Origin: Sycobia sp. Sy_11
Taxonomy: Eukaryota > Arthropoda > Insecta > Hymenoptera > Epichrysomallidae
DNA: 64,000 nucleotides
Direction: 5' to 3'
NCBI GenBank assembly: GCA_018907035.1
Contig: JACCIC010000125.1
Location: 682,001-746,000, forward strand
Both the position numbers and the translations under genes were made by a program. The notes beneath the pieces are model-generated. The model ran no database searches, was not told the DNA's origin, and worked only from the letters and a program-made list of their open reading frames with translations. Below are positions 9,484 through 20,040 of this stretch, one piece after another. Every line of letters starts with the position of its first letter. Position 1 is the stretch's first letter.

Positions 9484-11352
9484 TGTGACGGACGTCACAA
9501 GGCGCCGCGCCGACTTGTCCAGATAACGACGACGCGCGCGCCATTTCGCGGACATACAAACATTAAGGCGCTCGCGCCGTCGCGCCTTGTGCTCGGCACG
9601 GTTCCCCCCCCCCTATTTTTCGTCCCGCACACGAGCCGAGTATGAGGTCAACGGACTTAAGAAGAAGATGATAGAAAATAGAGATGATAGAGATAAATAG
9701 AAATAAGTTAAGTTAGGAAAAAAGCGATGAGAAGAAGATAATACAAATGAAATAAGATAAATGATAAGCAATAATAGAATGTAATAGAAATATAAAGATG
9801 ATAGATACAATAGAAATAATTAAAGTAGAAATATAAGCGACAATAGATGATAATAGAAATATAGAGATAAATAGAAATAAGTTTAATTAGGAAAAAAGCG
9901 ACGAGAAGAAGATAATACAAATAAATTAAGGTAGAAATTAAGCAATAAGATAAATAATAGAACATTGTTGCGAATTAAATTTGCTAAATAATCCTGAAAA
10001 TCGTTGAACTATGAAAATTTTTTTTGTTTCCTTCAGTCCTCTAAAAATTTGGTCTGCTCACACATTATGTAATGTATAGATTATATTATATTATATTATA
10101 TTATATTATGTTATATTATATTAGATTAGATTATATTATAGATTATAATTATAAATAAATGAAATGAATCATTAAAATAAATAGCGGTAATTAGAAATAC
10201 TTAGAATAAAATAAATTAAATAGAGATAATTAGGAATAAGGATAAATAAATAGCATTAGTTAGCGGTAATTAGGAATACTTAGAATAAAATAAATTAACT
10301 AGAGATAATAAATAGATAGGATAGGGTACGTAAGAAGAAAGGTGTTAAAGGCGTCAACCGACTTTCTTGTAAGCGCGTGTTCGGCACGTCGCGACCGCGG
10401 TCGGCCGTCGCCGGCAGCCGCCGAACTTCCCCCCCCCCCTTCCCACCGTCTTCCCCGCGAGCAACGAGACGCGAAGACTCCGCACGCGACCGCCGAGTCG
10501 AAAAGAACAAGAGAAAGAGAGAGAGAGAAGTGTGCCGCTGATCGCCAAGGAGAACAGTAGAGTCGTGAAGAAAGAAAGTAAGAGAGATAGTAAGTTGGAA
10601 AGTAAGGAGAAGAAAGGGAGGAACAAGTGTAAAAAGTGAGAGAAGTACGAGAAAGTAAAGGAAAAAGGTGGGAGAAGAAAGTGCGAGACAAGTGCGAGAA
10701 AAAAAAAGTCAGAAAGGTGTGAGAGAAGAAGTAAGAGATAAAGAAGAGAAAGAAAGAGAAGAAGCAAGGCAGAGGTAGGAAAAAGGGCAGAAGAGAGAGA
10801 GAAAGAGAGAGAGAGGGCGGAGAAGAAGAAGCAGCACGGACCGAGCCGAGGAAGCCAGGAGACCAAAGGGGCAACCACCACCGTCGAGAAGGTGAGCTGA
10901 AGAGAGAGAGAGAGAGAGAGGGACAGCAGGAGGGACGTCAGCACCCTGGTGAGCGGCGAGCACTCGCCGCGTGTGGTTCTCCTCGTTTCTCCCTTGTGTC
11001 CTCTATTCCCTCTTCACATCCCTCGAACATCCTCCTGAAATTTCGGCAAGTACGTCGGGACGAGGGTCGCGGTCGGGGTGTGCCGAACATGTGGACCGGG
11101 AGTGTAGTGTGTACGCGGTCTAGAGGGAGGGTACGATATGTAATTTGCGACAAATAAAATCTCGATTGAGTATAATTCATGTGGTAGTGCGACCAGTTCT
11201 TTTCCCGAGTTCCCTTTTATATTCAGACCGGCGGGACCTGCTCTGAGGTAAGTGAATGAGTGAAGTTAAAAATTCTTGTTGTGAACGCGAACAACTTGAA
11301 GCACATTTAATTCGTAAACATTTTTTTGGTGTGTCGAAATCTCCATCGCATC

Positions 11353-11355
<3 letters not shown>
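9484..11355 (+). repeat. 3' LTR of element 1 (1872 bases)
   Basis: It begins TGTGACG directly after the polypurine tract and ends GCATCACA at the edge of an (AT)n tract; TGTGA and TCACA are inverted terminal bases. A polyadenylation signal AATAAA sits at 11153-11158. The right half (about 10370-11355) is related to the minus-strand block 50747-51700, which also ends GGCATCACA at an (AT)n tract and independently supports the right boundary. The left half is strikingly poor in C on this strand. There is no 5' LTR partner in the window. Confidence 0.7.
9660..10330. repeat. C-depleted tandem duplications inside the LTR
   Basis: A segment near 9686-9757 (AGAGATAAATAGAAATAAG, then GGAAAAAAGCGATGAGAAG) recurs near 9858-9929 with few changes, a period of about 172 bases. 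A second pair of about 90 bases, beginning AGCGGTAATTAG, lies at about 10183-10270 and 10263-10320. Between them is a TTATA repeat (10081-10140). The plus strand has almost no C over most of this stretch. Confidence 0.6.

Positions 11356-11409
<54 letters not shown>
11356..11409. repeat. (AT)n microsatellite
   Basis: About 54 bases of alternating AT sit exactly between the right end of the element 1 LTR and the left end of the next solo LTR. Confidence 0.95.
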
Positions 11410-11412
<3 letters not shown>

Positions 11413-12060
11413 GGCGGAGATCGGAAGCGCCGCTGACGCTTGCTATCCCACGTCCCTATGCTCTATCTCCCGTCGTAGCTTTTATAAATATGTGTATATA
11501 TTCTCTTTTGTCCCGCAAACGTAGTTGCAGGGCTCGAGCTAACGAGCCTGTCACCTGGCTCCTACCTGTGCAGAATGACCGCCGAATGTCGGGGCTACCG
11601 ACGAGCGAGAATAACGCCTCCTACGTCTGCCGAGAGCGTGCTACCGTTCGTCCACGGCTTGCCGCCGCCGCCGCCTCCTGTTACCAACGGACGACAACGA
11701 CGACATCGGCGCCCCGATTGTAAATGACAGCCCGTTATTCTCTCTCTTTCTCTCTCTCTCTTTCTTCCCTGACTCAGCGCATCGACGGGCCTCGACCTGC
11801 GCACCGCGCTTCGCGACTTCGCGGGTCGGTCAGCGCTCAACGAGTCTTGACATTAAAGAGCTATTTTATTTGACTCGTTTCTTTTGTCATTCTTTTCCTT
11901 GACCTAACGCATCCCCTTGCATGCGACGTTTCGACTTTCGCGGACCGCCTCTCTCCCTCGCCGAGTCGAGTCGATTTGGGGCTAAGCCCAGCCGGGCACA
12001 TCTTCTGCAACGCCCGTGTCCGCCGTCCTCGTGTTCCAAGCGAACACGCGCACCGTTACA
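11410..12060 (+). mobile_element. Solo LTR in (AT)n (651 bases)
   Basis: A GC-rich block begins TGTGGCGG and ends CCGTTACA, flanked on both sides by ATATAT, which would be the duplicated target. It has an ATTAAA signal near 11852 and CT-rich tracts, and no coding frame of interest. Length, TG...CA ends and flanking repeats fit a solo LTR left by recombination. Its ends resemble those of the block at 54223-56137 (TGTAACGG...CCGTTACA). The strand is assigned from the ATTAAA signal and is tentative. Confidence 0.65.
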
Positions 12061-12074
12061 ATATATATATAAAG

Positions 12075-13521
12075 TTTTAACAAAAGTAAAATAGTTATGT
12101 TAGTTTGATGTGTTATTAGCATAGTAAGAATTGTAAATATATTTTTTCATGTATTTTATAAAGAATTTCTATAAAATATTTTTCTAAATTCAGTCATATA
12201 TTAACATAAAAATACATACATAATATGTAATTATATTATAAATCTTATCATAGTAAAACAAAATAATGTTCACATAGCAGAATAATATTAATACAAAATA
12301 TTGTTCTAAAATCTTCCGAAATATATTAACAAAATATAAATGATATAATGCAATAACATCTTTAAAAAATTAATCAGTATCCCATGTGGCTAAGTGCATT
12401 TTATATGCATTCCTATAAATAATAGCTTGTATAGTTTACACAAATATATCTAAAACTCTAAAAAATAATAATAAATAAATAATTTTAGCGGAAATTCGAT
12501 TTAACAAAGTCATGAAATCATTTACAAATAGCCAAGTTTATTTTAACATTATTTTATCCACGCGTATACTCATAAAAAATAATTGATTATCTTCAATCAT
12601 CGATGTTTTTAGGTGAAAATTCTTTTGTGATTTTTTCTGATAATTTATTATTATTAAAAAAGTAATTATGAACTTGCCAGGCCCGTTCCCACAAAGTTTA
12701 TTTTTGAACAAATCCAATATTGAACTTTAATATATATGCTTTAAGTATGAAATAATTTACTTTTCAATGACTTAAATAATATAAGGAACTTAAATATATA
12801 GATTTTAAGGTAAAAGTACATAAACATAATAAAAAGTTTTTTACTGTTCATTAATTGCGTACTTTAAATTAGAATTCATTTGGAATAGATGGATCAAATC
12901 TTCAGAAAAAATATGTAAAGAAAATAAATAAACCTTTAAAAGTACTTCATGCCTGACATAATTTCTTGTACCAACTGAGCGAATAGAAAGACTTCCATAA
13001 TAACAAAATGATTCAAAATATTTAACACTTTTTTTATGAGTCCATGCGTGGACAAAATGATGCGAAACTAAACTGGGCTATTTGTAAATGATCTCATTAT
13101 TTTATTAAGCTGCATTTCTCTTACAACTATTTGTTTATTATTATTTTTTAGAGTTTTAGATATATTTGTGTAAACTATGCAAGTTGTTATGCATAGGGAT
13201 GCATATAATATACACTTAGCTATTTGTTTTAATGATCCATTCTTTTAAAACGTTATTGCGTTATATCATTTATTATTTTGTTAATCTATTTCGGAAGATT
13301 TAGAAAAATATTTTGTATAAGTATTATTCAGGTATATGAAATTTTTTTTTGTTTTACTATAAAGAGATTTACAATATAATTACGTATATTATTATGTACG
13401 TATTTGTATCTTAATAAATGAGTGAATTTAGAAAAATATTTTATATAATAATATAATTTAAAAAAATAAAATAATTTCTTACTATACTAAGAGCACATCA
13501 AACTATTTTACTTTTGTTAAA
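12075..13521. mobile_element. Foldback element with long inverted arms
   Basis: The left arm (about 12075-12577) and right arm (about 13030-13521) are imperfect reverse complements over nearly 500 bases. For example, TTTTAACAAAAGTAAAATAG at the left end matches the complement of CTATTTTACTTTTGTTAAAA at the right end. The central 450 bases include TTGCCAGGCCCGTTCCCAC. There is no coding capacity. A diverged copy with both arm and loop sequence lies at 58135-59265, so it is a dispersed family. Both copies begin just after an (AT)n tract and AAAG/AAAGTG. Confidence 0.75.
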
Positions 13522-13524
13522 ATT

Positions 13525-14758
13525 TGTTTTTTTGCAGATGACTTTATAAGCTAACTTGCTTTGCATTCCAGAAGTTTCCTAGAATTAGATCATGCTATTT
13601 AAAAAATTCTGAATATTGAACAGCTCAACGAGGTTTAAATTTACAAAAACGAGCACCATATTTCCCCATCCTATCTACGTATTTACTTCTCAATATTACA
13701 CAAATCTAATGCGTATTCCCTGAATGAACCAAATGAAATAACTAACAATATAACGAAAACAGAGTATGAAAAAAATTCTATGCATAATAACTTTAATATA
13801 AAAAAATTTTTTTACACAAAACGTTTTTTGAAACATAGTATAATTGAATAATTTTCTGATAAGAATAAACAGAAGTAATATAATGGTTGAATATTGATAT
13901 ATTAAATACTTTTTGGAAAATTTCGTCGACCAATATCAAAGAATATATATCACCATCGTTTGAAGGCTGTTATACCGATACATTTAAATATACCATACAC
14001 GAATAAAGGTTATTTTCATTGCTTCTTTTGACCACTAAAATGGAGTTAAACAAATCGCATAGTTTCGATAATTTGATGAAGCGAGTTTGCTAATGTAAAA
14101 ATTAAAAATTACTTTCTAGATATTTCTGTTCTGTTATGTTTAATGTCACCTAAGTGTGAATAAATTTGTTATTTATTTTAGTAAATATGTTTATGTAAAG
14201 CTTGTGTTTCCATCGGACTTTCGTATTTAGGAACAATAGTCATAACACAACATTGAAACGATAGGGTTCTGCTGTAATTTTAGCTCCAGGCGCCTTAGAG
14301 TCGAATCTGGCCTTGCTGATAGGTAATAGGTGTTACATTTCTCTATCTTCGCCGCTGTATTATACCGGAAGCTGAACAAAGCATATCTATTTCTTGATTT
14401 TTAAATTCAGATGCAACATAATTTTTTATAATGTTCTTAGAATAAATCTCCTATTTAGAATAAATCTTTTTAGATACATGACAAATATGAATATGGCAGA
14501 GAGGCGGGATATTTCTAAATATTTTATTAAAATCGTTTTTCAGTTATTTTGGTGGTTCATGTTCACCTCCGAAAATTTCCCATGAAAATTGTTCAAAACC
14601 TTAACATACTAAAACTATTTACTTATTTCTACCATGTCTAGCTTTTATTGTGATTTTCTGCAGATTGAAGCTTATTGGAAAAATTTACAATATTACGAGT
14701 GCTGCTAAAAAATCCAGATTTGAAATAATTATGATGAAAATTTTTTTGTTCATTGATT
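13525..14758. other. AT-rich stretch without a recognised gene
   Basis: No long frame and no repeat copy is recognised. A short GC-richer patch at 14270-14345 has a possible acceptor and donor around CTCCAGGCGCCTTAGAG but gives no recognisable peptide. Confidence 0.5.
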
Positions 14759-15041
14759 ATGATTCTACGAATTAATAAATATTTTTTTATTGATCTTACA
14801 GTCCAGTCAATTCAATCTAAAAATAAAATAAAAATTAAAATTAAAATTAAAAAAAAAAAAAATAATAAAATAAAAATTCAAATTAAATTAAAAATTAAAT
14901 TAAAATTATAATGACAGTTAGACTGTCCTTGTTTACATTCACCCCCGTAGACTAATCTGAAAATAAAATATTAGCTGAAAAAATTCTTTGTTATTAAGTG
15001 CAGTCTGACTGTCCCCAACACCCTTACCTAATTGAAAACTT

Positions 15042-15081
15042 GTCCAACGTTTCGAGCTCGCTACGGCTCCTCATTCGGGAC
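15042..15081 (-). ncRNA. Hammerhead ribozyme motif, mutated core (left arm)
   Basis: On the minus strand the order is GTCC, core box CGAATGA, stem II GGAGC...GCTC, then CGAAACGTT and GGAC. The first box differs from the consensus CTGATGA at two positions, including the conserved G5, so it is probably inactive. A third partial copy (CAAATGAGGAGCCGTA, minus) lies at about 15101-15122. Confidence 0.65.
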
Positions 15082-15139
15082 TTGAAGAGACATTAGGAGA
15101 CATACGGCTCCTCATTTGGGACTTGACTTGACTCATTGC

Positions 15140-15179
15140 GTCCCTGATGAGGAGCCGTAGCGAGCTCGAAACGTTGGAC
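15140..15179 (+). ncRNA. Hammerhead ribozyme, Penelope type, intact core (right arm)
   Basis: GTCC (stem I, 15140-15143) is followed by the exact box CTGATGA (15144-15150), stem II GGAGC/GCTC around CGTAGCGA, the exact GAAA box, then CGTT and GGAC, which closes stem I with GTCC. The near absence of stem III and the palindromic ACGT before the cleavage triplet GTT match the small hammerhead variants described for Penelope-like retroelements, which cleave as dimers. Structure is inferred by eye from pairing. Confidence 0.8.
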
Positions 15180-15378
15180 AAGTCTTTAATTAGGTAAGGG
15201 TGTTGGGGACAGTCAGACTGCACTTTACTAACAAAGAATTTTTTCAGCTAATATTTTATTTTCAGATTAGTCTACGGGGGTAAATGTAAACAAGGACAAT
15301 CTGACTGTCATTATAATTTTAATTTAATTTTTAATTTAATTTTTATTTTTAATTTTTACTTTATTTTTATTATTTTTT

Positions 15379-15410
<32 letters not shown>

Positions 15411-15531
15411 ATTTTTATTTTATTTTTAGATTGAATTGATTGGACTGTAAGACCAATAAAAAAATATTTATTAATTTGTATATGGGCAGTCGACAAAAGT
15501 ACAAGTCAATTGTTTTAATGATTCTACGAAT

Positions 15532-15984
15532 CCAAGTGAAAATCACAATTTGGCTCGTAGTTGATGATTGTACTATGTATCCTTGTTTTTAATTTGTTTT
15601 AATTTCATATATCCTTAGACTGAAAACTGGCATACGATTCGTAAGTTAATTATCTATACATTTTTTAGATATTATTAATATAAATATCATAGTTTTGCTC
15701 TAGAATAAATAGACCAAATAAAAAAATTAAAAAGTGTTTTTTTTTAAGTTTAAATAATAATTTGGTTGACATGATTTATCGATATTATATGTAAAAAAAT
15801 TGAATTTCAAACTGTAAGCAATTTTTCGGTCAAAAAAATTCTGTAGTAACTGACTGAGTAAAGAAAGAAAAATATATACTAAAGTAGCAAAATAAAATTC
15901 AAACTGTTAATGGAATTATACAATCATATATATTAGATCAGTTTAAACAACAACTTAAAAATAATTAATGCTTATATATATATA

Positions 15985-16032
<48 letters not shown>

Positions 16033-16316
16033 AAAGATACATATATTACCCTCTATCATCAATTATTTATTTTAAACATAAAAGGTAATAAATAATAATC
16101 GTTGGGATAAAAAAAATTAAATATAAGTTTAAAATAAAAAAGAAAAAACATAGTGTACATTTCGCCTTATAACCCGTGTTGCACTAATCTGCGTAATAAC
16201 AAAGCAGTAAAAGCTTTAACTAAAATATTTTACTTGTGAGAGTATATATAATATAAAATTAGCTTGAATAAATGAATACTAAATAAAATTAAATATAAAT
16301 AAAGATATAAAGATAT

Positions 16317-16359
<43 letters not shown>

Positions 16360-16812
16360 ATACTATTGGCCTCTACGGTTTAGTATTATTTTAAATAAAT
16401 TCTTTATTATATCTACTCTCACAAATAAAATAATCCAGATAAAGTTTTAAGTAATTTCAAATCTATTATACGTGTATACATCATACTTCTAACATTTAAG
16501 TAGTTATCTTACTGATGGGCCCAAAAAGTGGCTCAGGGCGAAACGTAAATTATGTCAATTTTTTAAAATTTTTAAATAATAGTATCTTAATATATATAAA
16601 TAATAATATTTTTCAAAATTATTTTATTTAATAATTATTTCACTATATTACAATTTAGTTAATTATTATTTCAAACAGACGATTATTTGGTTTGAATCAT
16701 TTTATAATGTTACTAGTAGTATAATACTACTTGATATTGAATCTGTCTTCTACGAAATTCATTTTCTCTTCTTGAATATAAATTTTTTTAAAAAATATAG
16801 TCACATTTTATA
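15532..16812. other. AT-rich stretch with two (AT)n microsatellites
   Basis: (AT)n-rich tracts lie at about 15973-16030 and 16320-16354. No coding frame is recognised. A hammerhead-like motif at 16506-16553 is listed separately. The right boundary is the mariner TIR at 16813. Confidence 0.6.
16506..16553 (+). ncRNA. Hammerhead-like motif of a second type
   Basis: CTGATGG, then GCCC...GGGC (perfect four-pair stem II with a 13-base loop), then GAAACGTA. The boxes match the hammerhead except for the last base of CTGATGA. ACGT palindrome and GTA triplet fit the dimeric Penelope type, but a convincing stem I is not seen. It may be a decayed terminal repeat of another Penelope family. Confidence 0.35.
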
Positions 16813-18004
16813 TTAGGTTGTCAAATATCTCCCTTCCGCTTTTTTGCTCTTCATTCAATGCTTTATAAAAAGTGTTACAGTGGTCGGGTTTACTTCAAAT
16901 ATGCGCTGTTTTGTTCAATAATCTGTTTCCATCTAGACGGCAACTTCATAATACCCCTCTCGTAGAAATCCCTCTCCTTATTTGCGAAGAACTCGGAGAG
17001 CTACTTTTCACAAGCTTGTTTTGAGTCCAACTTTACACTACTAAGGGCGTTCAAGATGGACAGGAACAGGCGGTAATCACTTGGCGTTATGTCCGGGCTA
17101 TATGGTGGATGCGATAAAACTTCCCATCCGAACTCTTCACCCTTTCTGTTGGCCAATTGTCGACGCTTCTGGTCGATAGTCTGCTTCAAGCGGTTCAGTT
17201 TTTCACAGTAAATGGTAGAATTAAGCGTCTGGCCATATGGGAGTAGCTCATAGTGTATGATTCCCTTCAAATCCCGTCAATCCCGGCTTGGCCACTATTT
17301 GGGACGCTCCACCGGCCATGGACCACGACCGTTTTCGCTTGATATTGTCGTATGTGATACATTTTTCGTCGCTAGTCACTATCCGTTTAAAAAATGGGCC
17401 GAGTTCGTTCCGTTTCAGCAGCACATCGCAGGCATTGATTCGGTCCAGAAGGTTTTTTACGTCAAATCATGCGGCACCCAAACATCAAGCTTTTTTGTAT
17501 TCAGCCTTCTGCAGATGGTTTAAAATAGTTTGGTGACTAACTCTCTTCTTGGCGATGTCACGAGATGCTATATGCAGGTCTAACTCGATAAATTCCATAA
17601 TTTGATCGGTATTCATCGTCACAGGTCTTCCGCCTGCTGGCTTATCCATGATATCGTCTTCACCGGCCCTGAGTCGTCGAAACCATTCCTTTGTGGTTCG
17701 AAGTGATAGCGCGCCATTCCCCAAAACACCATTAATCTCACGGAACGATTCTCTACAGGATTTGCCTTTGACGAAGGAAAACTTTAAAATAGCGCGAATT
17801 TCGCCGTTAGTGAACTGCATGTTTACACATCTATAACTTTTGAACGCAATATCTAAACTAATTATGCATAGCGTCGTTTTGTATGTTATGTCAAGACCTT
17901 TCAAATGATGTATAGTATTGCCAGTTACGAGCTCTGTAGCGCTTTTTACATGGCCATGACATTCATAAGACAAAAAGGCGTAAGGGAGATATTAGAAAAC
18001 CTAA
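16813..18004 (-). mobile_element. Mariner DNA transposon with TIRs and TA duplication
   Basis: The terminal inverted repeats begin TTAGGTTGTCAAATATCTCC at the left and, on the complement, TTAGGTTTTCTAATATCTCC at the right; about 28 of 32 bases agree. A TA dinucleotide flanks each end (16811-16812 and 18005-18006), the mariner target. Length is 1192 bases against about 1.3 kb for intact mariners. The transposase inside is broken. The insertion ends 57 bases before the first WD40 exon. Confidence 0.88.
17001..17820 (-). pseudogene. Mariner transposase, frameshifted and internally deleted
   Basis: The N-terminal ORF runs from the ATG at 17820 to 17485 with the helix-turn-helix region (MQFTNGEIRAILKFSFVKGK, KEWFRRLRAGEDDIMDKPAG, GRPVTMNTDQI). 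The middle is in other frames; the DEK box lies near 17380. The C-terminal ORF (17270-17001) has KRRQLANRKGEEFGWEVLSH and PPYSPDITPSDYRLF, which holds the third catalytic D. The segment between LANRKG and EEFGWEV, which should carry the second catalytic D in the FHxDNARPH motif, is missing. The ends of this feature are approximate. Confidence 0.82.
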
Positions 18005-18061
18005 TATTTTATGGAATTATATAAGATGATAATCAATACGCGCAGCAAATTTTTTTTATAG

Positions 18062-18207
18062 TCTGGATCGAAAATTCACACAATGGTGCAAGCAGGAGGT
18101 GAAGCTGTTAGAATTTGCCGATTTTCCCCGGATTCATCTGTTTTAGTGACTGCTGGTGATAATGGACAAGTTTGTCTATGGGATTTAGTACGTCGTACTT
18201 TGATAAG
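18062..18207 (+). CDS. WD40 gene (WDSUB1-like), exon a
   Basis: This is an internal exon of 146 bases, with acceptor TTTTTTTATAG and donor GGTATT. It encodes GGEAVRICRFSPDSSVLVTA, then GDNGQVCLWDLVRRTLIR, a complete WD40 blade ending in LWD. It closely matches the third blade of vertebrate WDSUB1 (VRVCQFSPDSTCLASGAADG from memory). The two blades expected upstream are not found between 12 kb and 18 kb. The exon ends in phase 2, which agrees with the next exon. Confidence 0.85.
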
Positions 18208-18948
18208 GTATTAAAGAATTATTTATGATTAAAATTATAACATATATGTGAATTTTTAGAAGTTCTTTAGTAGACATTTGAAATAGTTTATTTCATATAA
18301 ATATAATATACTTTAAATGGAAACTGTCATCATGTAAACCAAATATTAGTGAAAGAAAATTGTTCATTCATACTAGCAACTATGTCAACACTGTGTTTGG
18401 TAGCATATACCAAAAATTCCTTTTATATAAAGAGTGTTTCAGCTATAATTAAAAATGTGGGTTCATCCGTAAAGTATTGGGACACTTCTTCCCTATAGAG
18501 ACCCCGCCCGCTAATATTTTTGGTCAACTTTTTAAGTCATACTTGTAGTTGCAAAAATGAATATAAGTGATTCTTTTTTGTGGTGAGAGCTACTAACCAG
18601 TGCGACGTATTATTTAAACCCATGTGCTAAAATAAAAAAAATCATTAATAATTAAATGATTAATTAATTTATGCTATAAGTGCTTCGTGAAACTTAATTT
18701 CAATAAGAAAAATAAATTTCAGATACTCGAGACAGTTTATGCCGATAATTCGATCTCCTAGTTCGATGAATGATACTTTTCATTATTACAAAAAATATAT
18801 AATAAAATTATAAATAACAGTTCTGTTTTATTTATTTTTAATATAAAATTTTTATAGTGTAAACGAAATAAATGACTAATAATACACAGCTGTTTTAGCA
18901 ACTTTAATAATTAATTTTTTTAGTTTCTCATTTACTGGAACTTTATAG

Positions 18949-19175
18949 GTGTTTTCAGAAACACGAGGGAGCAATACAGAGCGTTAGCTTTACGCCTGAC
19001 TCCAATTGGCTTCTTTCTACTTGCACACTCAGTGTGCTTCAGCTTTTCTATTGTAACGAAATCATTGAATCTTGTCCATCAGGAGTGCAGAACCTCACCG
19101 TGTATGCTCAAGTTGATGATGCCCACGACCTTGGTGTCGTCTGTTGTGATTTTTCATGTATTCAAGAAATCACTT
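18949..19175 (+). CDS. WD40 gene (WDSUB1-like), exon b
   Basis: The exon is 227 bases, with acceptor ACTTTATAG and donor GTAAGT. It continues the frame: CFQKHEGAIQSVSFTPDSNW, then DDAHDLGVVCCDFSCIQEIT. The AHDLG-CCDFS motif is shared with vertebrate WDSUB1 at the same place (AHDLGITCCDFS from memory), which is the main reason for the assignment. The preceding intron is 741 bases. Confidence 0.87.
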
Positions 19176-19801
19176 GTAAGTTCATATTATTATTTATTTT
19201 TAATTTTTTCTATTAGATCAAAAAAAGTTTCTAATTGATCAAGTGTCTAAGCATCTGATTTATATAAAAATCATGTCAAAAGTCGATCGTATATTTATAA
19301 TAGTTATTTTTCTTTGTTTAAACAATTTAATCAAAATTTAATTAACGTCTGTTTTTCCGAAGACTGAAATTTTAATTAGAAAATTCCATATTGTGCACTG
19401 AAAGAGACCGATTTTTATTATCAAAAGTGTTTCTTTCTATATAAAAAATAAATAATTCATGCTTTTCTGCAAAAGTTTTTAAATTATATATTTAAATTTT
19501 ATAGTATAGGATTGAATATAAACTTCTCCAGCATACGTGACATGATCTAATGTTTTACCGTGAACGTATAATATAATGTATTATAGTATAGCTGGAAAAT
19601 CTAATTTTTTGTTAAGTGTCGTAAAATATTATTTCATCAAAAGCACAATGATTTCTGATTTAACATAACTGTCTCTATTACTCACAGCTCTTAAACTATA
19701 CCATTTTGATTTAATAATACGTTGATGAAAAGAACACAACCTCACATTTATAGTAATAAGCAATTTCAAATAAATATAAAAAAGGATTTGGTTCTTAAAA
19801 G

Positions 19802-20040
19802 GTAATGAGCCAGTTGCGAAACTCTACCAACTGGTAACGTGCGGTAACGATAACCGTGTCAAGCTCTGGGAGTTGAAAGTAATCTATGAAAAGTGCGACA
19901 CTCAACCAATGTCTGCCACAATAGATCTCTGTAGGATAATGGAGAAACACAGCAGTGCTTTGACTTGTGTTCGTTTCAGCTATAATGGACTATTTATCGC
20001 CAGTACCGGTCTGGACAAAACCGTCGTTATTTGGGAAACG
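19802..20040 (+). CDS. WD40 gene (WDSUB1-like), exon c, with possible alternative end
   Basis: The exon starts after TTCTTAAAAG and encodes YQLVTCGNDNRVKLWELKV, then MEKHSSALTCVRFSYNGLF and IASTGLDKTVVIWET, a fifth-to-sixth blade region. The splice to the exon at 30155 gives an in-frame VVIWET-NTGRV junction like the vertebrate one, which supports ending at 20040. However, the donor GTTGGT is weak. Reading on instead, the frame stops at TAA 20074-20076, overlapped by AATAAA at 20072, so an intronic polyadenylation product is possible. Confidence 0.82.

Larger units (their letters stand above)
2060..11355 (+). mobile_element. Ty3/Gypsy LTR retrotransposon, element 1 (5' LTR not found, decayed)
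   Basis: This is a GC-rich island in AT-rich DNA. The order is gag (2255-4672), linker and protease, reverse transcriptase, RNase H, integrase (ending near 8336), an extra zinc-knuckle ORF (8449-9219), a polypurine tract (9471-9481) and a 3' LTR (9484-11355). Integrase after RNase H is the Ty3/Gypsy order. No 5' LTR resembling 9484-11355 is seen before gag, so the copy is 5'-truncated or the left boundary is lost. An in-frame stop in gag and at least three indels in pol make it non-autonomous. The left boundary is approximate and is based on the jump in GC content. Confidence 0.85.
14773..15517. mobile_element. Penelope-like insertion: two terminal repeats head to head
   Basis: The left arm (about 14773-15081, minus) and right arm (15140-15475, plus) are inverted copies of one ~320-base unit. 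From the centre outward the unit has a hammerhead motif, GTAAGGGTGTTGGGGACAGT, GTTTACATT...CCCCCGTAGACTAAT sequence, an A/T-rich run and the end AATATTTATTAAT. The right arm is followed by a short tail (TGTATATGGGCAGTCGAC) that also occurs, inverted, at the start of the copy at 24392. A 14-base target duplication, ATGATTCTACGAAT, flanks the insertion at 14759-14772 and 15518-15531. The same unit follows the RT/GIY-YIG Penelope remnant at 26990-28840, which gives the family assignment. Confidence 0.8.

Noticed and set aside
10295..10963. Long minus-strand open frames rich in S, L and F
   Set aside because: They are translations of the purine-only part of the element 1 LTR; composition is low-complexity and several frames are open at once.
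14290..14330. Possible short exon (CTCCAGGCGCC... before GTAATA)
   Set aside because: About 40 bases, no recognisable peptide, one frame has a stop and it does not fit the WD40 gene.
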